Below, in pieces: positions 7,118-14,208 of a stretch of DNA of 16,773 nucleotides; within the stretch, counting starts at the first letter, position 1, and every line of letters starts with the position of its first letter. The position numbers and the translations under genes are program-made. Where the stretch lies: contig JACPWA010000032.1 of the NCBI GenBank assembly GCA_016191565.1, positions 1-16,773 on the forward strand. The letters are read 5' to 3'. The stretch comes from Simkania negevensis. Lineage in GTDB: Bacteria > Chlamydiota > Chlamydiia > Chlamydiales > Simkaniaceae. Under the pieces are notes generated by a model. It searched no databases, was not told the DNA's origin, and saw only the letters and a program-made list of their open reading frames with translations.

Positions 7118-7886
7118 GAGAGCTACTAAGGCGCTTGAAGTTGCAAGTCTCAGCGTGAACTATGATAAAACCTCTGTTCTTTGGGATCTTACATTTAAAA
7201 TAGTGCAGGGAAATCTAGTAGGGGTAATCGGACCGAATGGGGCTGGGAAAAGCACTCTTTTAAAAGCGCTTTTAGGAATTATTAAACCTATTTCAGGAAC
7301 AGCTCTGTTTTTTGGTCTCCCCTTTTCTAAAGCTTATCGGCGGATTGCCTACGTTCCTCAGAGGGAATCGGTAGATTGGAGTTTTCCGATTACTGTTTTT
7401 GATGTGGCTTTGATGGGAAGATATGGACACCTTGGCCCGATCAAGTGGGTAAGAAAGGCAGATAGGCGAGCAGCTATGGGAGTCCTTGAAACCTTAGGAC
7501 TGGATTCCCTTATAGATCGACAGATCAACCAGCTCTCTGGGGGGCAGCAGCAGCGTCTTTTCATTGCTAGAGCGCTTCTTCAAGAAGCAGATCTCTATTT
7601 TCTTGATGAGCCTTTTGCTGGGATTGATAAAACAACAGAAAAAGTGATTATTGATGTGCTTAAAGGGCTAAAAAATAAGGGCAAAACCCTTTTGATCGTT
7701 CACCATGATCTCAACACCGTTGAAGCCTATTTTGATTCTGTTTTAATTTTGAATACAAGTTTAATTGCCTACGGAGAGATACGAGAGGCTTTTACACAGG
7801 AGAACATCAGCCAGGCTTTCGGTCCAACAGGAGTCCTTTTCCAAGAAGCGCTTAAACTTTCCAAGGATAAGTTAGTTGGGATCTAG
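7107..7886 (+). CDS. ytgB: Metal ABC transporter ATP-binding protein
   Basis: This cytosolic ATPase drives the YtgCD permeases. The 259 residues contain Walker A GPNGAGKST (42-50), a Q-loop glutamine (VPQRES, Q85), the signature LSGGQQQR (143-150), Walker B LYFLDE (163-168) and the H-loop HHD (199-201), so it should be catalytically intact. The start is GTG at 7107 with GGGAGG six bases upstream, inside the end of ytgA. The stop TAG (7884-7886) coincides with the outermost bases of the palindromic element, so the insertion, or its target site, provides the terminal codon. Length is normal for the family, so little or nothing has been lost. Confidence 0.96.
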   Translation: MRDKRATKALEVASLSVNYDKTSVLWDLTFKIVQGNLVGVIGPNGAGKSTLLKALLGIIKPISGTALFFGLPFSKAYRRIAYVPQRESVDWSFPITVFDVALMGRYGHLGPIKWVRKADRRAAMGVLETLGLDSLIDRQINQLSGGQQQRLFIARALLQEADLYFLDEPFAGIDKTTEKVIIDVLKGLKNKGKTLLIVHHDLNTVEAYFDSVLILNTSLIAYGEIREAFTQENISQAFGPTGVLFQEALKLSKDKLVGI

Positions 7887-8050
7887 TGCTCTGTAAACTT
7901 AATTTTTGGTATTTCGGCTGACGTGAAAGTTCCCGCCGTTTGCCGATCATAAATGGGCTAGTATTAACTAAATACAAGCCTATTTATGATCGGCAAACGT
8001 CGGGGCTTTGACGCAGCCCAAATGGCAAAAATTAAGTTTACAGAGCACTA
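7884..8050. mobile_element. 167-bp MITE-like palindrome between ytgB and ytgC
   Basis: This is a near-perfect long palindrome. The first 25 bases, TAGTGCTCTGTAAACTTAAT and on to 7908, are repeated exactly inverted at the right end, finishing at 8050. A second perfect block, CGTTTGCCGATCATAAAT at 7937-7954, is inverted at 7982-7999. Intervening arm sequence is similar with a few substitutions and indels. TA lies at both extremities (7884-7885, 8049-8050), as expected for a non-autonomous element moved by a Tc1/mariner or IS630-type transposase; no transposase is in the window. The element carries the ytgB stop codon and ends one base before the ytgC ATG, so transcripts crossing it would form a hairpin of about 75 bp per arm. 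It may act as an attenuator, RNA-processing site or stability element. Confidence 0.8.
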
Positions 8051-8051
8051 G

Positions 8052-9383
8052 ATGGATATCTCGTTTATTGATTTTTTTATAGATCCTGTTTTGCAGGCGC
8101 CTACTTTAGGCTCAATGCTGATGGCACTTTCTTCAGCTCTTGTCGGAGTTCTTGTCTTTGTCAAAAGGCGTTCTCTCATTGGAGAGTCTCTTTCTCATGC
8201 AGCTTATCCTGGGGTGGTGCTTAGCTTGGCTTTTCTCTCTCATTTTTTTCATCCCTCTGACCTTTGGATGGTCCCTTTTATCTTAGGGGGGGCATTTCTC
8301 TTCTCTTTTCTTGGACTATTATCTATAGAAATTTTGGAGAAAAAATTTCAGATCCATTCTGATGCGGCTCTCTGTCTTATTTTATCGACTTTTCTAGGGT
8401 TTGGGGTTTTAGTAGCAAGTCAGCTTCAGCTGGCCGCTCCTCTTTGGTATCGTCACATTTATCTTTTCTTATATGGTCAAACAGCAACCATGACAAATGC
8501 TCATGTCGTTTTATATGCTATCCTCAGCTTCTCCATTCTCCTTTTTATTCTTCTTAAGTTTCGGCAAATCCAGTTGATTACATTTGATCTTTCTTTTGCT
8601 CGGAATGTAGGAATCGAGAAGATCACCTCTGAAGGAGCGCTCCATCTTCTCCTTATCTTGGCTATTGTGATTGGGATGAGAAGCGTAGGAGTAGTCTTAA
8701 TGTCGGGAATGCTAATTGCCCCTGCAGTAGCTGCCCGCCAGTTTACAAATCGCTTATCTGGTATGTTCCTTTTTTCCTCCCTTTTTGCCCTCCTCAGCGG
8801 GTTTGGAGGCAATTATCTATCTATAAAAATTCCGACTTGGATGGCGACAGGCAGTAACTTTTCTCTTCCGACAGGGCCCATGATACTCCTCATTGCTGCC
8901 CTCCTTGCGTTTCTTTCCCTCCTTTTTGCTCCTTCTAGAGGGCTAGTGAGCCGCCTCTTTCGGATCCTTTTTTTTCAGATCCAGTGCCTAGAGGAAAATG
9001 TGCTCAAGACTTTTTGGAAAAAAGGAACCCATCTTTCCTTAAGCTTGGGAGAGATTCTCCACTGGAATCAGGTAGCGAAAGGGAAACTCTGGTGGATCCT
9101 TTTCCGTTTAAGACAGGAGGGATGGGTAGGGGAAAAAAAGAAAAGATTTTTTCTCACCTCAGATGGAATTAAAAGAGCAACTCACCTCATCCGGCTCCAT
9201 CGCTTATGGGAGGTTTATCTCTCTTCTCAACTGAAGATGGGAGAGGAAAGGGTCCATCGAAGTGCTGAAGAAATGGAACACATCATCACACCCGAACTAG
9301 AAAAAGAGCTCACTAAGCTTCTAAAAAATCCTCAAAAAGATCCCCATCATCAGCCGATTCCACAAAAGGAGGATCTCCCATGA
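8052..9383 (+). CDS. ytgC: Fused metal ABC permease and DtxR-type repressor (YtgCR)
   Basis: Residues 1 to about 295 are an ABC-3 inner-membrane permease with about eight hydrophobic segments (SLIGESLSHAAYPG, then the conserved SGMLIAPAVAARQ near 218-230). Residues from about 312 to 443 are a DtxR/MntR-like regulator: a winged helix (ENVLKTFWKKG to GEKKKRFFLTSDG) followed by a metal-binding dimerisation domain with His383, Glu387, His402, Glu406, Glu409 and His410, ending near NPQKDPHHQPIP. In Chlamydia trachomatis the equivalent repressor, YtgR, is released by proteolysis and represses the ytg operon; the same is inferred here. The SH3-like third domain of DtxR is missing. The ATG follows the palindromic element directly and has no Shine-Dalgarno sequence; Met22 is an alternative start. 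Confidence 0.94.
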   Translation: MDISFIDFFIDPVLQAPTLGSMLMALSSALVGVLVFVKRRSLIGESLSHAAYPGVVLSLAFLSHFFHPSDLWMVPFILGGAFLFSFLGLLSIEILEKKFQIHSDAALCLILSTFLGFGVLVASQLQLAAPLWYRHIYLFLYGQTATMTNAHVVLYAILSFSILLFILLKFRQIQLITFDLSFARNVGIEKITSEGALHLLLILAIVIGMRSVGVVLMSGMLIAPAVAARQFTNRLSGMFLFSSLFALLSGFGGNYLSIKIPTWMATGSNFSLPTGPMILLIAALLAFLSLLFAPSRGLVSRLFRILFFQIQCLEENVLKTFWKKGTHLSLSLGEILHWNQVAKGKLWWILFRLRQEGWVGEKKKRFFLTSDGIKRATHLIRLHRLWEVYLSSQLKMGEERVHRSAEEMEHIITPELEKELTKLLKNPQKDPHHQPIPQKEDLP

Positions 9384-10351
9384 GTCTGCTCTCCTTTGCT
9401 TTAAACCCCTATTTTGGAAAGACACTATTTTCTTTTTTTGCCGTTTTTCTTCATCGCCTTTTTCTTTTGTTTACAGGGCAATTAGGACTAGGAGAACTTG
9501 CCGCTGATGAGATCCAGATCCTTGTTCTTCTCCTTTTAGCTATCTCCTCCTCTCTGGTAGGAACTTTTCTTGTTCTCAAGAAGATGACTATGGTAGCAAA
9601 CTCGCTTTCTCATACTATCCTACTAGGGATTGTAATCACTTATTTGATCTTTCAGCCGATGGCCTTCTTAGAGGGGAAAGCTTTTTTTCTTTCTTTGAAA
9701 ATGGTGGTAGTGGCCTCTTTGCTCACCGCCCTTCTCACCACCCTTTGTACAGAGGGGCTATCTCGTGGCCTTAGATTGCAAGAGGATGCAAGTATTGGTT
9801 TGGTCTTCACCACCTTTTTCTCTTTGGGAATCGTCCTAGTCACTGTTTTCACCCGCAGTAGTCATATTGGGCTTGAGGCGATTATGGGCAATGTCGATGC
9901 TCTTCACTTCGATGACTTGAAATTGGTCTTTTCCCTTTTTATCCTCAATCTTCTTTTGGTTATTATTTTTTTTAAACGGTTAGAAATAAGCAGCTTTGAT
10001 CCTACATTTGCTCGGAGTTTTGGGGTTTCTACCCTCCTTTTCAATCTCCTTTTAATGCTACAGACCGCAGCTACTGCAATTGGTGGCTTTCGCGCTGTAG
10101 GGGTATTTCTCTTCTTAGCTCTTCTTGTTGCACCTGTCTTGACAGCCCGCTTTTTTGTCTCCAGCTTAAAAGCGCTTCTCCTTCTTTCTGCCCTTATTGG
10201 CTCTGCAGGGTCGATCTTTGCAGTTGCCCTCTCTAGGCATATCTTGACCCTTTACAACCTTCCTCTCTCCACTGCAGGGATTGTCATTACCACTCTTGCC
10301 TTTTTCTTTCTCGTTTCTCTCCTGATTTTCCACTGGAAAAGAAGAGCCTGA
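9380..10351 (+). CDS. ytgD: Metal ABC transporter permease
   Basis: This is the second ABC-3 family permease of the importer, an inner-membrane protein of 323 residues with about eight or nine hydrophobic segments. Family features include LVLKKMTMVANSLSHTILLG (about 64-83), which resembles the corresponding YtgC stretch, and the late AVGVFLFLALLVAPVLTARFF. The start overlaps the ytgC stop as ATGA, preceded by a strong AAAGGAGG at 9365-9372, so translation is coupled. YtgC and YtgD presumably form a heterodimeric channel energised by YtgB. It ends eight bases before the convergent toxin pseudogene, with no obvious terminator between them. Confidence 0.95.
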   Translation: MSLLSFALNPYFGKTLFSFFAVFLHRLFLLFTGQLGLGELAADEIQILVLLLLAISSSLVGTFLVLKKMTMVANSLSHTILLGIVITYLIFQPMAFLEGKAFFLSLKMVVVASLLTALLTTLCTEGLSRGLRLQEDASIGLVFTTFFSLGIVLVTVFTRSSHIGLEAIMGNVDALHFDDLKLVFSLFILNLLLVIIFFKRLEISSFDPTFARSFGVSTLLFNLLLMLQTAATAIGGFRAVGVFLFLALLVAPVLTARFFVSSLKALLLLSALIGSAGSIFAVALSRHILTLYNLPLSTAGIVITTLAFFFLVSLLIFHWKRRA

Positions 10352-10359
10352 AAACAGCA

Positions 10360-10625
10360 CTAGAACAGATCTGAATGTGATCCGGTTCTCACCAGGATAA
10401 TAGACTCGTTTGTTTTTAGATAAATAAGAAGCCAGTCTGGCTCTATGTGAAGTTCCCAATGGTCCTTGTATTCTCCCTTCAACCTGTGATTGCGATGTGT
10501 TTCTGGAATAGAGAGATTGTGAACTAAAAGAGAAGTAAGTTCTTTAAGCTTTGATTGATTTTTTCCCTGCGCTCCATTCTCTTAATATCGCTTTGGAAGC
10601 GTGAAGTATATCGAATAGAGAGCAT
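10360..10625 (-). pseudogene. YafQ/RelE-like mRNA-interferase toxin with a single-base frameshift
   Basis: Translation from the ATG at 10623-10625 gives MLSIRYTSRFQSDIKRMERR, then leaves frame at a G3A6 tract (about 10557-10565). In the -1 frame it continues KNQSKLKELTSLL and on to RTGSHSDLF, stopping with TAG at 10360-10362. Joined, it would be 88 residues, the normal size for YafQ-type ribosome-dependent endoribonucleases. Catalytic residues known from E. coli YafQ are all present: the His of NHRLKG, His-Asp-Trp of LHIEPDW, and the final His and Phe of GSHSDLF. One extra G or A in the tract restores the frame. The ATG overlaps the antitoxin stop as TAATG. Either the toxin was recently inactivated, or the shift is a sequencing error or is suppressed by slippage. 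Confidence 0.82.
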
Positions 10626-10867
10626 TAGATTCCTAGTTTATTCCAAAGGTCATCAAGGTCGGTTGCTTTGAAAATGTGACCTTCTCTAGCAGCTTTCATA
10701 GCTTCTTTTGTATTTTTATTGGGCTCTTTTTTAGGGTGGAGAATAGGATCTAGTGAATTTAATACTAATTCTCTAATAGTAATTTCTTGAGCGTCCGCTA
10801 AGATTTTTAATCTCTTATGGTCATTTACTGGGATATCTATAGACATTCTTTTGTTTTTAGGACTCAT
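10625..10867 (-). CDS. Antitoxin of a type II toxin-antitoxin module
   Basis: This 80-residue protein has an N-terminal ribbon-helix-helix-like half (KRMSIDIPVNDHKRLKILAD, then EITIRELVLNSLDPIL) for DNA binding. A charged C-terminal half, AREGHIFKATDLDDLWNKLGI, resembles the toxin-wrapping tail of RelB-type antitoxins. It lies directly upstream of and overlaps a YafQ/RelE-like toxin, the usual order. A purine-rich GGAAGAGG precedes the ATG by about five bases. A 16-bp AT-rich dyad 37 bp upstream of the start is a candidate operator for autorepression. The gene is intact while its toxin is frameshifted. The module separates ytgD from dxr, which are adjacent in Chlamydia, and so is probably an insertion. 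The exact antitoxin family is uncertain. Confidence 0.82.
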   Translation of the reverse strand: MSPKNKRMSIDIPVNDHKRLKILADAQEITIRELVLNSLDPILHPKKEPNKNTKEAMKAAREGHIFKATDLDDLWNKLGI

Positions 10868-10903
10868 CTGCCTCTTCCTTTTTCTTTATGTTACCATATT
10901 TAC

Positions 10904-10919
10904 TTATTTACTTAAATAA
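10904..10919. promoter_or_regulatory. Candidate operator of the toxin-antitoxin module
   Basis: TTATTTA at 10904-10910 and TAAATAA at 10913-10919 form a perfect 7-bp dyad with a two-base spacer, within an AT-rich tract that also repeats ATTTACTT. It lies 37 bp upstream of the antitoxin start codon, where ribbon-helix-helix antitoxins usually bind their own promoter. AT-rich dyads arise easily by chance, so this stays tentative. Confidence 0.35.
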
Positions 10920-11100
10920 ACAAATAGATTTTTAGTGGGGTAAGCAATTAATAAAAAGAATATTACAGATCACATTAAGCAGGGTTTTAAAAACTGCTCA
11001 TATATTCTGATGTCTTGTGCTCTGCATTAGCATAACTAATATTGGCCTCTAAAGAAAAATTCTGCTAGGCTCAGGAGAAAAACAATTGTGATCCCTTTAA

Positions 11101-12243
11101 ATGAAAAAAAAGCAACTTGCCCTTCTTGGAAGCACTGGGTCGATTGGAAAAAGCACTCTTGAAGTGGTGCGCCACTTAAAAGAAAACATTCAGGTAACAG
11201 CCCTTGCTGCAAGAGAGAATATTGATCTTTTGGAAGCGCAAGCTAAAGAGTTTCGTCCTGAGATTATCGCTGTTTATGATAAACAGCAGGCATTAAGGCT
11301 CCAAAAAAGGATTCCTCACATTTCTGTGGTGGGAGGGATGGAGGGGCTTGAAGAGGTTGCCTCTCATCCCTCGAATGATTTTGTTGTCTCTGCTATAGTA
11401 GGCTCTGTGGGAATTGCCCCCACCTTGAAAGCAATCGAGGCGGGAAAGTCAATCGGGCTTGCTAATAAGGAGATCCTGATTACTGCAGGGGAACTGGTAA
11501 TGGCTCAGGTTAAAGAGAAAGGGGTGCATCTGATCCCTCTTGATAGCGAGCATAGTGCCATTTTTCAATGTCTTAAAGGGGAAAGCGAGGAGAGTGTACA
11601 AAGAGTTCTTTTAACTGCTTCAGGAGGCCCTTTCTGGCATCTTAAACAAGAGGAACTTGAAAAGGCCACCCTAGAGATGGCGCTAAAACATCCGAACTGG
11701 AACATGGGGAAAAAAATCACCATCGATTGCTCTACCCTGATGAATAAAGGATTGGAGGTGATTGAAGCGCACCATTTGTTCGGCCTCCCTTTGCAAAAAA
11801 TTGAGGTGGTGATCCACCCTCAAAGCCTCATTCATAGCTTTGTCGAGTATATTGATGGCTCCCTTCTTGCGCAAATTGCCGAACCAAAGATGATTGTCCC
11901 GATTCAGTATGCATTGACTTATCCTTTTCGGGAAAAAGGGATTCTTCCCCCTTTTGATTTTACAAAATATGAGAAGATGGAGTTCTTTCCTCCCAATTAT
12001 CAAAAGTTTCCTTGCCTTTCTTTAGCTTATGAAGCAGCTAAACAGGGAGGGACCATGCCCTGTTTTATGAATGCGGTGAATGAGGTATTAGTGGAGCGCT
12101 TTATTCAGGGAAAGCTTCGCTGGATCGAGATTGGGAAAAAATTGGAGAAGCTGATGGGGCTCCATCAGGTAGAAAAAAGACCTCTGCTAGAGACTCTCTT
12201 TGCTGTCGATATAGACGCCAGACAAAGAGCTTTAGGTATATGA
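11101..12243 (+). CDS. dxr: 1-deoxy-D-xylulose 5-phosphate reductoisomerase
   Basis: This NADPH-dependent cytosolic enzyme makes 2-C-methyl-D-erythritol 4-phosphate, the committed step of the MEP isoprenoid pathway. The 380-residue length is typical. Motifs seen in order are the NADPH loop GSTGSIG (10-16), ANKEILITAG (121-130), metal ligands in LDSEHSAIF (Asp148, Glu150), the ASGGPF flexible-loop region (173-178), HPNWNMG (197-203) and NKGLEVIEAHHLFG with Glu219, then the IHPQSLIHS motif. All active-site residues appear present. The ATG has no good Shine-Dalgarno sequence, but an in-frame TGA at 11089-11091 rules out a longer protein. It is followed after 18 bp by rseP, as in Chlamydia, so the two are probably co-transcribed. 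Confidence 0.97.
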   Translation: MKKKQLALLGSTGSIGKSTLEVVRHLKENIQVTALAARENIDLLEAQAKEFRPEIIAVYDKQQALRLQKRIPHISVVGGMEGLEEVASHPSNDFVVSAIVGSVGIAPTLKAIEAGKSIGLANKEILITAGELVMAQVKEKGVHLIPLDSEHSAIFQCLKGESEESVQRVLLTASGGPFWHLKQEELEKATLEMALKHPNWNMGKKITIDCSTLMNKGLEVIEAHHLFGLPLQKIEVVIHPQSLIHSFVEYIDGSLLAQIAEPKMIVPIQYALTYPFREKGILPPFDFTKYEKMEFFPPNYQKFPCLSLAYEAAKQGGTMPCFMNAVNEVLVERFIQGKLRWIEIGKKLEKLMGLHQVEKRPLLETLFAVDIDARQRALGI

Positions 12244-12261
12244 AAAAAAAATTAAAGAACC

Positions 12262-14208
12262 ATGTTTAACAATAGTATGACTGTCGTTTACGCAATCTTA
12301 GGATTAACTTTTCTCGTCTTTATCCATGAGCTAGGTCACTACTTTTTAGCTAGAAGAAGAGGTATGAAGGTAGAAGTGTTTAGCATCGGTTTTGGCAAGC
12401 CCATTCTGAGTTGGATATGGAAGGGGGTGAAGTGGCAAATTGGGATCCTCCCCTTTGGCGGCTATGTCAAAATTACCGGAATGGAAAAAGAGGGAAACTT
12501 AGAACCTTATGAAATCCCTCACGGTTTTTATGCAAAAAAGCCCTGGGCTCGGATTCAAGTGGCGCTTGCAGGCCCTTTCTCTAATCTCCTCTTTGCCCTC
12601 CTTCTTTTTGGAGTGATTTGGGGCTGCGGAGGACGGAATAAATCTTTCTCAGAATTTACCCAGATTATCGGCTTTGTCGACCCGAAATCAGAGCTCTATC
12701 AAAAAGGGATCAGACCAGGAGATACTCTTACCTCTTACAATCAGAAATCTTTTAAAGGGTATAAAGATTTGGTTTATGCTTCCCTTGAAAAGCAAAAAAA
12801 AGTGCTCATTGCTGGAGAAAAGATCAACTATTTCAATGGAGAAAAAATTCCTTATGAATACACCCTTCTCCCTTACGCTTCTCCTTACATGATAAAGGGG
12901 ATGACCACAATAGGCATTCTCTCTCCTGCCTCCTATCTAATCTATGATGACTTTAAAGGAGCTGCTAATGAACTATATGAAGGCTCTCCCCTCCATGGAA
13001 GTGGGATTCAAAAAAAAGATCGATTTCTTTGGGTGGATGGCGAGCTTCTCTTTTCTGAGGATCAGCTGATCAAAATACTCAATGAGGAAAAAGTTCTTCT
13101 GACTGTTAGGCGGGGGGAAAAAACCCTCCTTCTCAAAACACCTCGGGTGGCGATCAAAGATCTGCGCCTTGGAAAAGAAGAGAAGATGGAGCTCAGTGAT
13201 TGGCGCTATGCTGCTAAGCTCACTAAAAAAGATTCTCAAGATTTTTTTATTCCCTATAACCTCACCCATAACCTCTACGTGCAACATCCTCTTCCCTACG
13301 TCAGTACAGAATCAAAAGTGATCAAAGCGCAAGATGGACTAAAAACCTCTTCCCTTGACGAGCCCCTTCACGTAGGAGATCAGATTATTGCCGTAGATGG
13401 AGTCCGGGTAAGTCAAGGGGCAGAGTTTATAAGAGAGATCCAAACAAGAAAAGTGCAGATCATTGTAGAAAGAAAAGAAAAGCTACCTGAAATCTCTTGG
13501 AAAGAGGAGGATCAATTTTTTGAAACGGGAACGAGATGGGAAGATCTTCTCCCGATTATCGCAAGTATTGGATCGGAGCATCCTCTTAGAGAAAGTGGAA
13601 ACTTTCACCTTCTTCAGCCTGTCACCCCCATTCGTCTGCGCCAATTTCCCTATTCCTCTGGGAAAAAAGCGCTTCTTGATCAGCAGTATCAAAAACAGCT
13701 TAAGCAGGCCGATAAAATTCCTGATCTAAAAGAAAAAGAGGAAGTCCTTGCTCTTATCGAAAAACAGTATAACCGGATTATGCTAGGAGTTCCGCTGCAG
13801 GACCTTAGTGTCCTTTATAATCCTTCCCCCTTTATCCTGTTTTACAATGTCTTTCAAGAGATCGGCTATACCCTAAAGGGGCTCTTAAGTGGTAGCTTTA
13901 GCCCTAAATATCTCGCTGGGCCCATTGGCATCGTTCAGGTAATGCAACATAGCTATCACGCAGGGTTTAAAGAGGCGCTTTTCTGGCTTGCTGCCATCAG
14001 TCTGAACCTTGGGATTCTCAATCTTCTCCCTGTTCCCAATCTTGATGGAGGACATATCTTTTTCTCGATCATTGAAGCGATTCGCAAGAAGCCAATGAAA
14101 GCAAAGACGATGCAGCGCTTCATCTTCCCTTTTGCGGTCTTAGTGATCTTGTTCTTCCTCTACGTCACCTTTAATGATGTATTGAGGCTTTTTGGCCGCT
14201 TCTTTTAA
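12262..14208 (+). CDS. rseP: RseP-type site-2 intramembrane metalloprotease, enlarged
   Basis: This is a zinc protease of the M50B family that cleaves transmembrane segments of regulatory proteins at the inner membrane. HELGH (His22, Glu23, His26) lies in the first membrane segment; FGGYVKITG and the membrane-associated ARIQVALAGPFSNLLFALLLFG follow. PDZ-like modules appear near residues 134-180, 236-290 and 355-410 (recognisable GIRPGDTL, GIQKKDRFLWVDG and HVGDQIIAVDG). The C-terminal segment NLLPVPNLDGG supplies the third zinc ligand, Asp595. At 648 residues it is much longer than E. coli RseP (about 450), as are chlamydial homologues; the extra length is in the periplasmic PDZ region. The ATG has little Shine-Dalgarno. 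Its last four bases overlap the 3' end of the convergent deubiquitinase gene. Confidence 0.95.
   Translation: MFNNSMTVVYAILGLTFLVFIHELGHYFLARRRGMKVEVFSIGFGKPILSWIWKGVKWQIGILPFGGYVKITGMEKEGNLEPYEIPHGFYAKKPWARIQVALAGPFSNLLFALLLFGVIWGCGGRNKSFSEFTQIIGFVDPKSELYQKGIRPGDTLTSYNQKSFKGYKDLVYASLEKQKKVLIAGEKINYFNGEKIPYEYTLLPYASPYMIKGMTTIGILSPASYLIYDDFKGAANELYEGSPLHGSGIQKKDRFLWVDGELLFSEDQLIKILNEEKVLLTVRRGEKTLLLKTPRVAIKDLRLGKEEKMELSDWRYAAKLTKKDSQDFFIPYNLTHNLYVQHPLPYVSTESKVIKAQDGLKTSSLDEPLHVGDQIIAVDGVRVSQGAEFIREIQTRKVQIIVERKEKLPEISWKEEDQFFETGTRWEDLLPIIASIGSEHPLRESGNFHLLQPVTPIRLRQFPYSSGKKALLDQQYQKQLKQADKIPDLKEKEEVLALIEKQYNRIMLGVPLQDLSVLYNPSPFILFYNVFQEIGYTLKGLLSGSFSPKYLAGPIGIVQVMQHSYHAGFKEALFWLAAISLNLGILNLLPVPNLDGGHIFFSIIEAIRKKPMKAKTMQRFIFPFAVLVILFFLYVTFNDVLRLFGRFF

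Noticed and set aside
7884..8050. Riboswitch controlling ytgC
   Set aside because: The structure is a plain near-complete palindrome with no multi-helix conserved core; a mobile element with TA ends fits better.
10166..10459. 97-residue open frame on the minus strand
   Set aside because: It overlaps the toxin pseudogene in a different frame and runs antisense into ytgD; the toxin frame explains the region better.
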